A program made the translations under genes and the position numbers. From Archaeoglobus sp. JdFR-24 (GTDB taxonomy: Archaea; Halobacteriota; Archaeoglobi; Archaeoglobales; Archaeoglobaceae), in the NCBI GenBank assembly GCA_002011215.1, contig MTML01000064.1:86813-150812 (forward strand): a DNA stretch of 64,000 nucleotides, in the 5' to 3' direction. Positions 1 to 7,779 of this stretch are shown piece by piece. How positions within the stretch are numbered: position 1 is the stretch's first letter; the number at the start of each line of letters is the position of its first letter. Below the pieces are notes generated by a model. The model saw only the letters and a program-made list of their open reading frames with translations. It ran no database searches and was not told the origin of the DNA.

Positions 1-2
1 GA

Positions 3-263
3 TACACAATATATGAATCAAAATTAGATTCCCCAATTAGTGAAAAAGGAGATGTTATGAGGGGACATGAGTTCCATTACTCAAGAGTGATTCCGAAAGG
101 AGAGCTGAAATTCGCCTTTAGCGTCTTCAGAGGAAGAGGAGTCGACGGAAAGAATGACGGGATTCTCAAGTATAATACATTGGCGTGTTATATACACCTG
201 AACTTTCTCAGCTATCCAAAATTCGTTGAAAGATTTATACAGAATTTGAAGAGTGAAGTCTGA
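3..263 (+). CDS. Cobyrinate a,c-diamide synthase-type protein, C-terminal end (partial)
   Basis: The reading frame is open to the left window edge, so only about 86 C-terminal residues are present. The segment GHEFHYS followed by RGRGVDGKNDG and YIHLNFLS is the C-terminal part of the glutamine-amidotransferase domain of CobB/CbiA/CfbB proteins, which amidate acetate side chains of corrinoid or F430 precursors using glutamine; the His in this motif belongs to the amidotransferase active site in the family. The ATG at 57 lies inside the conserved block, so it is not the real start. Whether the product serves cobalamin or another nickel/cobalt tetrapyrrole cannot be told from this fragment. Confidence 0.8.
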   Translation, partial: YTIYESKLDSPISEKGDVMRGHEFHYSRVIPKGELKFAFSVFRGRGVDGKNDGILKYNTLACYIHLNFLSYPKFVERFIQNLKSEV

Positions 264-333
264 CTGATGTTCTGAGGAAGCTCAGAATTGGATTAGTTCA
301 TAATGTAAGTTCAATTTAAAGTACAATTTAAGA

Positions 334-858
334 TCATGTAAACATGTTGATGTCGGATTCAAGTGCCAGTTTCATAAACTGGTTTGCGTCCATAATTTCG
401 CAATCATCAATCAAATCCTCTTTTTTGATACCCATCATATCCATAGTCATCAGACATGCAATGAACTTAACACCCTCCAACTGTGCCATTTCCACCAGTT
501 CAACAACAGTTGGGAGGTTTGCATTGACTATTTTTTTCTTTATCATCCAGGTTGCTAAACTGGCCATTCCTGGAATCGCTCCAATAAAGCCGGGCATATA
601 GTACTTCACATTTTTCAGATTGTTTTGAAAATTCTTTTTCAATATGACTTCTATACCACTAAAGGTAAAAAACACTTTAGCTTCAGCTCCCTCTCGTGCA
701 GCATTTATCGCGAGTATGAGTGGAGGATAAACACCATCTATGGTGTTTCTCGAACAGATGAGATTTACTTTCTTTCTCCTTTTTTTAAATTCGCCAGAAT
801 TCTGCGCTTCATCTGATTTTTTCTGTAGATCCATAATAACAAAACATTCAATTATCAT
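334..858 (-). CDS. DsrE/DsrF/DrsH-like (DsrE2-type) sulfur-relay protein
   Basis: A 174-residue protein with the DsrE2 family pattern: an N-terminal strand with Cys35, a Gly/Met-rich middle (MPGFIGAIPGM) and a C-terminal block with Cys135 (ACLMTMDMMG) and Cys153. In this family the Cys in the later block is the likely persulfide carrier. Members occur in sulfur-oxidising and sulfate-reducing microbes as cytoplasmic or membrane-associated sulfur-transfer proteins. A TATA-like element about 28 bp upstream of the ATG at 858 fits a leaderless start; an internal ATG at 834 is an alternative. It sits beside dsrC in the same orientation but 200 bp downstream, so it is a probable functional neighbour rather than a proven operon partner. 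Confidence 0.75.
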   Translation of the reverse strand: MIIECFVIMDLQKKSDEAQNSGEFKKRRKKVNLICSRNTIDGVYPPLILAINAAREGAEAKVFFTFSGIEVILKKNFQNNLKNVKYYMPGFIGAIPGMASLATWMIKKKIVNANLPTVVELVEMAQLEGVKFIACLMTMDMMGIKKEDLIDDCEIMDANQFMKLALESDINMFT

Positions 859-1019
859 ATATATAATCTACCCCACTTACTATTTTGAGATAAAAAGAGT
901 TTGCCAGTTTTTTAAAATTTAAATTTAATTGCTTAATTGTCAATGATCAAAGCCAGTAAAATACTAAACCAGCAAATCCATCCCACATCAAGCCAAAAAA
1001 TCAGGAATCAAAAAATAGT

Positions 1020-1039
1020 TTAGGTTAATGTTAACCTAA
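1020..1039 (-). terminator. Hairpin terminator after dsrC
   Basis: Perfect 9-bp inverted repeat (TTAGGTTAA / TTAACCTAA, 2-nt spacer) starting about 20 nt past the dsrC stop. Read on the minus strand it is followed within a few bases by a six-T run, so it resembles a factor-independent terminator. Structure is seen; function is inferred. Confidence 0.6.
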
Positions 1040-1057
1040 GGGAAATATATCTGAAGG

Positions 1058-1408
1058 TCAGACACAGCCTGTTGGCTTAGGCAGACCAGCTATTCTGCAC
1101 GCATCTTTTGCTGGCCCCTGTGGGAACAGCTTGTAAAGGTATTTCAGATTTCCTTTCTCTGGTCCAAAGGCTTTTTTAACCTCTTTGACAAGGATTCTGA
1201 TTGGGGGAGCAACACCATACTTCTCATAGTAGTTTCTCAAAAATCTAATTATCTCCCAGTGCTCATCTGTAAGCTCCACTTTTGCTCCAGTCCACCTGTC
1301 ATCAGCGGCTAAAGCCTTTGCTACCTCTTCATCCCACTGCTCCCAGTCCTGAAGGAACCCATCTTCATCAAGCAGAAGTTTCTTACCTTTAACTTCAATC
1401 TCAGGCAT
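1058..1408 (-). CDS. dsrC: DsrC, sulfur-carrier protein of dissimilatory sulfite reductase
   Basis: A 116-residue DsrC/TusE family protein. The flexible C-terminal arm carries both hallmark cysteines, Cys104 and the penultimate Cys115, separated by ten residues, so it is a true DsrC rather than TusE, which keeps only the last Cys. In sulfate reducers DsrC takes the sulfur released by DsrAB as a trisulfide between these cysteines and is then reduced by the membrane complex DsrMKJOP. A GGGGGTG ribosome-binding site lies 7 nt before the ATG and an AT-rich TATA-like stretch lies near 1445-1460. It is divergent from dsrOPMKJ, across a 570-bp regulatory gap, and ends in a hairpin terminator. Confidence 0.97.
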   Translation of the reverse strand: MPEIEVKGKKLLLDEDGFLQDWEQWDEEVAKALAADDRWTGAKVELTDEHWEIIRFLRNYYEKYGVAPPIRILVKEVKKAFGPEKGNLKYLYKLFPQGPAKDACRIAGLPKPTGCV

Positions 1409-1569
1409 ATTTATTCACCCCCATTAGTTAGGCTTTGCTTGAGCTCTTCGAATAAATAATTTACGGTAATTCAATTAAGTTTTTCGGAGTATTTCAACTA
1501 ATTAATTCTTTTAATTTTAGTCAGTTTTATCATAATTAAATCAAGACCTGAGACCAAGATGTGACAGAG

Positions 1570-1617
1570 AATACTTTAAAAATATCTGTATGAACTATCA
1601 TAGGTTTTTAAAGTATT
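1570..1617. repeat. Perfect 13-bp inverted repeat with an inner 5-bp dyad
   Basis: Arms AATACTTTAAAAA (1570-1582) and TTTTTAAAGTATT (1605-1617) are exact reverse complements. Inside them TATGA (1589-1593) and TCATA (1598-1602) form a second dyad around ACTA. Each arm also holds a TATA-like T/A stretch. It could be a regulator operator, a pair of opposed promoters or an RNA hairpin; the sequence alone does not decide. Confidence 0.75.
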
Positions 1618-1884
1618 AGAATGTTTGGACCACTAATTCAAAACTGTCAGTTTTATTGTCAAATATTATTTATTCTATTCCTGTTTGATCTTTCCAAGTA
1701 TCTCCATAAACCAATCTTTCTAAAAATTCCATAAACCAAAAACTTAATATTCTAAGCTAATACAGTCCATTCCATAAAATATTGTTACCTAAAAAACAAG
1801 TGTAGCAGGTTATATAAGATACGGGGGGATGCAGAAGAATGGGGCTCATTTCAATAGACAGCAATCATTTGACCCAAGTGAGCT

Positions 1885-1969
1885 TTTATAAAATATACAA
1901 ACCATACAGAGTCTCTCAAACACAATACAAGAAGACCTATGCGGTTCCCCCCTTTGATGTAACGGAGGT
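1885..1969 (+). promoter_or_regulatory. Promoter and ribosome-binding site of dsrOPMKJ
   Basis: TATA-type element TTTATAAAAT at 1885-1894, placing transcription start near 1915-1920, followed by GGAGGT at 1964-1969, 9 nt before the dsrO ATG. A second TATA-like stretch (TTATATAAGAT) lies at about 1810-1820 and could give a longer leader. Confidence 0.55.
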
Positions 1970-1978
1970 AGATAATAG

Positions 1979-2746
1979 ATGATTACAAGACGCAGATTTT
2001 TGATTATGGCTGGTTCGACGTTTGCAGGAATTGCACTAACCGCAAGTCAGGCAGAGAAAGTTCTGGCTACTTTCCAATCCCCAGTAATAAAGGACAAAGA
2101 AAGGATCAGATGGGGCATGGTGATTGATCTGAAAAAATTCAACGAACTGCCAGAATGGAAGAGAAAAGAGGTCTATGATATCTGCAAGAAAGTGCACAAT
2201 GTTCCAGTATTTCCAAATCCGAAAGACAGAGTGGAATGGATCTGGCCAATAAAGTTCGAACAGGCTTTTCCAGAACAGCATCACGAATTTCTTGAGGAGG
2301 TTGTTGAGGATTTAGAAATTCCTGTTTTATGTAACCACTGCAACAACCCACCCTGTACAAAAGTCTGTCCAACAAACGCAACCTGGAAAAGAGAAGATGG
2401 CATAGTGATGATGGACTACCACAGATGCATAGGGTGCAGATACTGTATGGCTGCATGTCCTTACGGAATGAGATCATTCAACTGGCGTGATCCAAGACCT
2501 TATATAAAGGAGCTAAACCCAGACTTCCCAACAAGAACAAAGGGTGTTGTAGAGAAGTGTACTTTATGCGTTGAGAGGCTTGAAAAAGGAATGCAACCCG
2601 CATGTGTAAAGGCTTCCGAAGGGACGTTCATTTTCGGAGATCTGAACTCCTTGGAATCTGAGGTTTCAAAGATACTCAGAGAGCACTATGCAATCAGAAG
2701 AAAACCGGATCTCGGGACTGAACCAAAGCTTTACTACCTGATATGA
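1979..2746 (+). CDS. dsrO: DsrO, periplasmic-side ferredoxin subunit of DsrMKJOP
   Basis: A 255-residue iron-sulfur protein. Its N-terminus is a Tat signal ([10 protein letters not shown] then a hydrophobic stretch ending near residue 26), so it is exported folded. From residue 118 it carries closely spaced cysteine clusters ([26 protein letters not shown] and [16 protein letters not shown]) for several [4Fe-4S] centres, as in DsrO/HybA/DmsB-like subunits. It partners with DsrP and DsrJ outside the membrane. First gene of a tight operon O-P-M-K-J, matching the order I recall for the Hme complex of A. fulgidus. A GGAGGT site supports the start. Confidence 0.95.
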   Translation: MITRRRFLIMAGSTFAGIALTASQAEKVLATFQSPVIKDKERIRWGMVIDLKKFNELPEWKRKEVYDICKKVHNVPVFPNPKDRVEWIWPIKFEQAFPEQHHEFLEEVVEDLEIPVLCNHCNNPPCTKVCPTNATWKREDGIVMMDYHRCIGCRYCMAACPYGMRSFNWRDPRPYIKELNPDFPTRTKGVVEKCTLCVERLEKGMQPACVKASEGTFIFGDLNSLESEVSKILREHYAIRRKPDLGTEPKLYYLI

Positions 2747-2757
2747 GGTGATAATGA

Positions 2758-4125
2758 ATGATTGAGCAAGTATTTAGAGGAGGCAGACTTTACTGGAGCT
2801 GGATTACATTTCTTGTAATTCTTATTGCAATTGGAGGTGCTGCATATTACCACCAGTATCAAACAGGTTTAACCATTACTGGAATGAGCAAAGAGGTTTC
2901 ATGGGGACTCTATATCGCTAACTTCACCTTCCTTGTCGGAGTTGCTGCTTCAGCGGTTATCGTTGTGCTTCCAGCATACATATACGATTACAAAAAATTC
3001 AAAAATATAACAACGATTGGTGAGTTTCTTGGTGCCTCGGCTGTTATTATGTGTATTCTTTTCATAATGGTTGACCTCGGTAGGCCTGATAGAGTTCTCA
3101 ATCTTGTGCTGAATCCCAGACCTAACTCAGTCATGTTCTATGACTTCATCGTTCTATTTGGTTATCTGCTTTTAAACATAGTAATTGCATGGAATGTGCT
3201 TTCTGCAAAAGAGAAAGGCAAGGGATATTCAACCTGGCTTAAAATACTGATTTTCATCGCTATTCCATGGGCAATAAGCATCCATACCGTGACTGCGTTT
3301 CTTTATGGTGGTCTGGTCGGAAGGGCATTCTGGAATACTGCTTTAATGGCACCCAGATTCCTGGCCGGCGCTTTTGCCTCAGGACCTTCATTACTTATAC
3401 TGTCATCACTCGTGTTGAGGAAATTCACCAGATTCGACCCTGGACTGGATGCAATAAGGAAGATTGCAGAAATAGCCACTTTTGCGATGATAACAAACCT
3501 GTTCATGATTGGGGTTGAGCTTTTCACAACATACTATGCCCAGCATCCACTCCACCTTGAGCACTTTAACTACCTGTACTTCGGAATCGAGGAGGGAGGT
3601 CATGTCTACAACAGACTTGTTCCATGGATATGGACATCATTGGCACTTGGAATAATTGCAGTTCTGATGCTGATTTATCCAAAAGTCAGAAGAGAGCCCA
3701 GATATCTCGCCACCGCATCTGTGCTCATTTTCACATCAGTGTGGATTGACAAGGGAATGGGACTCATCGTCCCTGGTTACATTCCGTCACAGGTAGGAAC
3801 AGTGGTGGAGTACTGGCCATCCCTTCCTGAGTCGCTGATAGCCCTTGGAGTGTGGGCAGTTGGTATTCTGGTATTCACACTGCTCGCAAAGGTAGGTATT
3901 GCTGTTATCCTTGAAACATCCGAGCCAGAACCAGAGGAACCAGAAATTGTTGAAGAGGAAGCGGTTGAAGTTGAAGAAGAGGTTGTCGAGGAGGAGAAAG
4001 AGTACGTATGTGAGCTCTGTGATGCAGTATTCAAAAACCTTGATGAGTGCTGCAGCCATGCTGAGAAAGAGCACAAAATTTCCAAAGCCGCATGTGATAT
4101 GGCATGTGCGGAGGTGGAAGAATGA
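2758..4125 (+). CDS. dsrP: DsrP, NrfD-like membrane subunit, with a C-terminal zinc-finger extension
   Basis: About 385 residues form the NrfD/PsrC-type polytopic integral membrane protein (roughly ten hydrophobic helices) that exchanges electrons between menaquinone and the exported DsrO/DsrJ subunits. Unusually, after the last helix come about 30 mostly acidic residues and then, at residues 418-439, Cys-X2-Cys-X12-His-X4-His, which is the classical C2H2 zinc-finger spacing, with four more cysteines nearby. This tail would be cytoplasmic or external depending on helix count. GAGGTGATA precedes the ATG, and the stop overlaps the dsrM start (ATGA). Core identity is sure; the tail's role is unknown. 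Confidence 0.93.
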   Translation: MIEQVFRGGRLYWSWITFLVILIAIGGAAYYHQYQTGLTITGMSKEVSWGLYIANFTFLVGVAASAVIVVLPAYIYDYKKFKNITTIGEFLGASAVIMCILFIMVDLGRPDRVLNLVLNPRPNSVMFYDFIVLFGYLLLNIVIAWNVLSAKEKGKGYSTWLKILIFIAIPWAISIHTVTAFLYGGLVGRAFWNTALMAPRFLAGAFASGPSLLILSSLVLRKFTRFDPGLDAIRKIAEIATFAMITNLFMIGVELFTTYYAQHPLHLEHFNYLYFGIEEGGHVYNRLVPWIWTSLALGIIAVLMLIYPKVRREPRYLATASVLIFTSVWIDKGMGLIVPGYIPSQVGTVVEYWPSLPESLIALGVWAVGILVFTLLAKVGIAVILETSEPEPEEPEIVEEEAVEVEEEVVEEEKEYVCELCDAVFKNLDECCSHAEKEHKISKAACDMACAEVEE

Positions 4126-5087
4126 GTCTTTTAGGAACAGTAGTTGGTGTTTTAATCCCTTACACTGCTGCCTTCATATTTGTGGTGGGTGTGCTTTACA
4201 GGGTTTTTAATTGGTCTAAAAGTGCAGTCCCCTTCAATATCACCACAACATCAGGACAGCAGAAATCACTACCATGGATAAACAGAACAGTCATAGATAG
4301 ATTTGACAGTCCATTTACCTGGTGGGAGACTGCTGGAAGAATATTCATGGAAGTTTTCTTCTTCAGAAGTCTCTTCAAAAATGTCAGATACGAGCTTCCA
4401 GGACAGACGGCTGTGAACACAAAATGGCTATGGGTTTTCGGAATTGCATTCCACTGGTCATTGCTGATAGTGCTCCTTAGGCACTTCAGGTTTTTCCTTG
4501 AACCAGTTCCATGGTTTGTAATGGCTATTTCAAAGCTGGACGGGTTCTTAGAATTCCACACAGACTATTTCCAGCCCCACGTTGTCAATATTATGATCAC
4601 CGGAATTATTCTACTGGCTGCACTGCTTTATCTGCTGTTTAGAAGGGTTGCTTTCCCAAGAGAGAGGACACTATCTCTACCATCAGACTATGTTGCTCTA
4701 ATACTTCTCTTAGGTGTGGTAACCACAGGCCTGCTTATGAGATACGTCATCCCGGTAGACGTGGCTCATGTAAAAGAACTTGCACAGGGATTGCTTTCAT
4801 TCAACCCACCAGCAAGCCCCAACCTTCACTGGCTGTTTATGCTTCATCTGCTGTTCGTATCCACATTGCTCGCTTACTTCCCATTCAGCAAGCTCATGCA
4901 TTCAGCAGGTGTGTTTTTCAGCCCAACAAGAAACATGGCCAATAACAGCAGAGCCCAGAGACACATCAACCCATGGAATTATCCTGTTAAAGGTGTAGAT
5001 TATGACGAATTTTATGAGAATTTCAAGGACGACTACGAAGATATTGCAAGCATGGGATACGTAGTGAGACCTGAAGAGGAGGTGTAA
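4122..5087 (+). CDS. dsrM: DsrM, cytochrome b subunit of DsrMKJOP
   Basis: A 321-residue membrane protein of the NarI/HdrE-like cytochrome b family: N-terminal helix, then several hydrophobic segments with spaced histidines (for example in FHWSLLIVLLRH, HTDYFQPHVV and LHWLFMLHLL) that ligate b-type haems. It passes electrons from menaquinol to DsrK on the cytoplasmic side. I start it at the ATG at 4122, which overlaps the dsrP stop in ATGA and has GGAGGTGG 4 nt ahead; an upstream in-frame ATG at 4104 lies inside dsrP and has no such site. Confidence 0.93.
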   Translation: MSLLGTVVGVLIPYTAAFIFVVGVLYRVFNWSKSAVPFNITTTSGQQKSLPWINRTVIDRFDSPFTWWETAGRIFMEVFFFRSLFKNVRYELPGQTAVNTKWLWVFGIAFHWSLLIVLLRHFRFFLEPVPWFVMAISKLDGFLEFHTDYFQPHVVNIMITGIILLAALLYLLFRRVAFPRERTLSLPSDYVALILLLGVVTTGLLMRYVIPVDVAHVKELAQGLLSFNPPASPNLHWLFMLHLLFVSTLLAYFPFSKLMHSAGVFFSPTRNMANNSRAQRHINPWNYPVKGVDYDEFYENFKDDYEDIASMGYVVRPEEEV

Positions 5088-6724
5088 TGATGCAGGAAGA
5101 GAAATTTGATGAGAAAGAGAAATTCGAGATTATTCAGAAATATTCAAACTGGAAGGAAATATTAAAGCCCACAACCGAGATGAAAAAAGGTTTCTACAGC
5201 TATTCCGCAACTTTAAGGGATCAGGAATATCTCAACCTTCCCTATCCAAGAGAGTGGAACCCGTTAGATAAGGACTGGAAACTTCCACCCAACTGGAAAG
5301 AGATCATAATAAACAAAATGGACGAGCTCAGAAAGAAGTACCGATCATTTCAGGTGTTCATGGATATCTGTGTGAGATGCGGTGCGTGTGCAGATAAATG
5401 CCATTACTATATTGGAACGGGAGATCCAAAGAATATGCCTGTTATCAGAGCTGAGCTTTTGAGATCTATTTACAGAAGATACTTCACAAAATCGGGTAAA
5501 GTATTCGGAGAGTGGGCTGGTGCGAGAGAGCTTACAGAGGATGTGATCAAGGAATGGTATCTCTATTACTTCCAGTGCTCAGAATGCAGAAGGTGTTCTG
5601 TTTTCTGCCCGTACGGTATAGATACTGCAGAGATTACAATGCTCGCAAGAGAACTTCTCAATTCGATAGGAATCAGCCAGAAATTTACTCTGATTTCGGC
5701 AGCAGCCTGTGTAAGAACAGGTAACCACCTTGGACTTAACCCCGGAGGAGTTGTAAACTCAATCCAGTATGCTGTCGATGATATCAAAGAGATTACAGGA
5801 GTAGATGTAGAGGTACCGGTTAACAAGAAAGGAGCTGAGATACTGTTCGTCACACCATCAGGAGACTACTTCGCCCAGCCACACTGGTTTACATTCATAG
5901 GTTATCTGATGGTATTCCACGAACTCGGAATAGACTACACGATGAGCACGTATGCGGCTGAAGGTGGAAACTTCGGGTTTTTCCACTCATTTGAGGTTGC
6001 AAAGAAAATTAACCAGAAAATCTACAAAGAAGCAAAGAGGCTTGGAGTCAAATGGATACTTGGCGGAGAATGTGGACACATGTGGAGGATTGTGCATCAG
6101 TATATGCCAACATTCGCAGACGATACATATGCTGATGCGCTGAAGGTGCTCGAAGAACCAGTTAACCCAGTAACAGGAACAAAATTCGAGAACGCTTCCA
6201 GTACAAAGATGGTACACATTCTGGAGTTCCTTGCTGATGTTCTCAAGCACAAAAAGCTGAAGATTGACAAAAGCAGAAACGACCACCTAAAAGTTACCTT
6301 CCATGACTCATGTAATATTGCAAGAGGGATGGGGCTCTTTGAGGAACCAAGATTTGTACTCAGAGAAGTATGCAACTACTACTACGACATGCCAGACCAT
6401 TCGATAAGAGAGAAGAGTTATTGCTGTGGAAGTGGTGGTGGATTGCTTGCTGATGAGCTCATGGAATTAAGGATGCGCGGAGGTATGCCAAGAGCCATGG
6501 CACTCAAGTACGTGTACAAGAAGTATGGAGTTAACCACATCACCGCCGCATGTGCCATTGACAGAGCTGCATTCCCAACTCTGCTGAAATACTGGAAACT
6601 TCCAGTTCAGATGGGTGGAGTTACAGAGATGGTCGCAAATGCAATGATCATGAAAGGAGAGATCGAGAGAGACACTGACCTGAGAGGTAATCCACTTGGA
6701 GAGTATCTGGAGGTGGAAGTATGA
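5087..6724 (+). CDS. dsrK: DsrK, HdrD-like catalytic iron-sulfur subunit
   Basis: A 545-residue homologue of heterodisulfide reductase subunit D. Two [4Fe-4S] motifs occur near residues 96-107 (CVRCGACADKC) and 164-175 (CSECRRCSVFCP). The C-terminal half has cysteine-rich CCG-type segments (SCNIARG and YCCGSGGG near residue 446) that in HdrB/HdrD bind a special [4Fe-4S] cluster at the disulfide active site. Its likely substrate is the DsrC trisulfide. GAGGAGGTG precedes two adjacent ATG codons at 5087 and 5090, and the first overlaps the dsrM stop. The stop overlaps the dsrJ start. Confidence 0.96.
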   Translation: MMQEEKFDEKEKFEIIQKYSNWKEILKPTTEMKKGFYSYSATLRDQEYLNLPYPREWNPLDKDWKLPPNWKEIIINKMDELRKKYRSFQVFMDICVRCGACADKCHYYIGTGDPKNMPVIRAELLRSIYRRYFTKSGKVFGEWAGARELTEDVIKEWYLYYFQCSECRRCSVFCPYGIDTAEITMLARELLNSIGISQKFTLISAAACVRTGNHLGLNPGGVVNSIQYAVDDIKEITGVDVEVPVNKKGAEILFVTPSGDYFAQPHWFTFIGYLMVFHELGIDYTMSTYAAEGGNFGFFHSFEVAKKINQKIYKEAKRLGVKWILGGECGHMWRIVHQYMPTFADDTYADALKVLEEPVNPVTGTKFENASSTKMVHILEFLADVLKHKKLKIDKSRNDHLKVTFHDSCNIARGMGLFEEPRFVLREVCNYYYDMPDHSIREKSYCCGSGGGLLADELMELRMRGGMPRAMALKYVYKKYGVNHITAACAIDRAAFPTLLKYWKLPVQMGGVTEMVANAMIMKGEIERDTDLRGNPLGEYLEVEV

Positions 6725-7116
6725 GCAAGACACCACTTATTGTAGTGCTGCTGATATTTATCGGGTTCTTTTTCTTTCCATATTTTTACAATACAGCAAC
6801 AGCCGGGCTTGGCGCAAAGCTTCCTGAGCTCCAACAACCCAAAGGAGATCAGTGTGTTGAGAGCAAAGAATGGATGAGTGAAAACCACATGGTTCTTCTC
6901 AAAGAGTGGAGGGATAGCGTAATCAGAAAAGGCATCAGACAGTACACAAGCGATACATATGGCACAACATATAACATTTCAATCAAAACCTGTTTCGAGT
7001 GCCACACGAGCAAGGTGGAGTTCTGCGACAAATGTCATGCATATGCCGGAGTGAAACCAAACTGCTGGAGTTGCCATACATCTCCAGAACTCTGGGAGAA
7101 CTACGGAACTAAATAA
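6721..7116 (+). CDS. dsrJ: DsrJ, triheme cytochrome c subunit
   Basis: A 131-residue protein with an N-terminal uncleaved-anchor-like hydrophobic helix (residues 5-24) and exactly three CXXCH haem c motifs clustered near the C-terminus (CFECH, CDKCH, CWSCH). DsrJ is the exported multihaem subunit of DsrMKJOP and forms a module with DsrO and DsrP. It starts at an ATGA overlap with dsrK and is the last gene of the operon; a T-rich stretch follows. Confidence 0.95.
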   Translation: MSKTPLIVVLLIFIGFFFFPYFYNTATAGLGAKLPELQQPKGDQCVESKEWMSENHMVLLKEWRDSVIRKGIRQYTSDTYGTTYNISIKTCFECHTSKVEFCDKCHAYAGVKPNCWSCHTSPELWENYGTK

Positions 7117-7134
7117 GTACAGGCTTACCAAACA

Positions 7135-7153
7135 CTTTTATTCTTATTTTTAA
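7135..7153 (+). terminator. T-rich terminator after dsrOPMKJ
   Basis: About 20 nt past the dsrJ stop lies a thymine-rich tract (cttttattcttatttttaa) of the kind that ends transcription in euryarchaea. It stands at the end of a five-gene operon and before a convergent gene, which fits a terminator; no hairpin is needed. Confidence 0.5.
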
Positions 7154-7154
7154 C

Positions 7155-7222
7155 CATCTTTTTAGTCATTTAAGTAGTCATCTGAGTTTTAATCATCTTT
7201 TTAGTCACCTAAGTGACCGTCT
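7155..7222. repeat. Two imperfect 29-bp direct repeats
   Basis: Copies at 7155-7183 and 7194-7222 share CATCTTTTTAGTCA, then yyTAAGT, and end in GTCT or ATCT, with a 39-bp period. The second copy contains the dyad GTCAC-ctaa-GTGAC. They lie between the convergent dsrJ and ferredoxin genes. Role unknown. Confidence 0.6.
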
Positions 7223-7357
7223 AAAGCAATATTCTAGTCACAAAAATGATTTATCAGTATATAGCCACAGCTCAGGTCAATTAATGACTGCGAAAAATTA
7301 ATAAAAATCAATAATAACTGCTGAGCTATGCACAAAACAATAAAAAAATCAACCTGC

Positions 7358-7549
7358 TTACTCGCAGGCATCTACGGTAATTGCGCTGTTTGGGCAGACC
7401 TCAACACATGAACAGCATTCAGAGCAGTCGTCCATGTTAACAGGTTCCGACTTTCCATCATCATCGAAATCATAAACACTTTCCGGACAGACTGCAATAC
7501 ACTCCCCACAACCATCACATGCATCCTTGTCTACAACTATCTCCGTCAT
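7358..7549 (-). CDS. 2[4Fe-4S] ferredoxin of the dsr locus
   Basis: A 63-residue acidic ferredoxin with two clusters: CDGCGECIAVCP near the N-terminus and CSECCSCVEVCP near the C-terminus. The second has one extra Cys between the usual ligands. A ferredoxin gene next to dsrABD is known in Archaeoglobus, and it is a plausible electron donor for sulfite reductase. I start at the ATG at 7549 because GGAGGTG lies 6 nt before it; the longer frame to 7576 has no such site. It has its own TATA element (about 7606-7616), so it is probably transcribed apart from dsrABD. Confidence 0.92.
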   Translation of the reverse strand: MTEIVVDKDACDGCGECIAVCPESVYDFDDDGKSEPVNMDDCSECCSCVEVCPNSAITVDACE

Positions 7550-7555
7550 AACTAT

Positions 7556-7616
7556 CACCTCCGAAAACTGATGCATCGATATTTTCGAGATATTTAACTT
7601 TTTTGTTATTTATAGC
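7556..7616 (-). promoter_or_regulatory. Promoter and RBS of the ferredoxin gene
   Basis: On the minus strand GCTATAAATAAC (about 7606-7616) is a good archaeal TATA box, with GGAGGTG at 7556-7562 ahead of the ATG. Just upstream of the TATA box AGCTC-containing words occur at 7617, 7642 and 7652, a position where a regulator could bind. Confidence 0.55.
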
Positions 7617-7680
7617 AGCTCAGATATTTAGTCAAACTCTCAGCTCGGAGCAGCTCGATTTTAATAAAGACTTAGACTGC

Positions 7681-7705
7681 ATATGGGATTCAACAAAACC
7701 CATAT
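7681..7705. repeat. Inverted repeat ATATGGG/CCCATAT
   Basis: Perfect 7-bp arms at 7681-7687 and 7699-7705 with an 11-nt loop, between the end of dsrD and the ferredoxin promoter. It could be part of dsrABD transcript termination or processing, or a binding site. Confidence 0.55.
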
Positions 7706-7721
7706 TACACAAGGCAAATTT

Positions 7722-7758
7722 GCAGAATAAAACAAAAATAAAAACAAAAATAAATAAA
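7722..7758 (-). terminator. T-rich terminator after dsrABD
   Basis: Read on the minus strand, the bases just past the dsrD stop are a long run of T with scattered A and G (mirror of aaaacaaaaataaaaac). This is typical of euryarchaeal termination and marks the end of the dsrABD transcript. Confidence 0.5.
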
Positions 7759-7779
7759 TCTGGGTCAGCAAATGCCAAC

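Larger units (their letters stand above)
1409..1978. other. 570-bp divergent intergenic region between dsrC and dsrOPMKJ
   Basis: No convincing gene here. It holds the dsrC promoter/RBS at its left end, a nested inverted repeat (1570-1617), a small hairpin AAAACT-gtc-AGTTTT (about 1640-1655), two copies of CCATAAACCAA (about 1702-1745), a G6 run (1823-1828), a C6 run (1947-1952) and the dsrO promoter/RBS. Short open frames at 1621-1734 and 1829-1891 lack good start signals. Confidence 0.7.

Noticed and set aside
1621..1734. 37-codon hydrophobic ORF in the dsrC/dsrO gap
   Set aside because: No ribosome-binding site, the upstream AT-rich arm belongs to the inverted repeat, and base composition is that of plain intergenic DNA.
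1829..1891. 20-codon ORF directly after the G6 run in the dsrO leader
   Set aside because: The G run abuts the ATG, giving no usable spacing; the stop overlaps the dsrO TATA box; no protein-like features.
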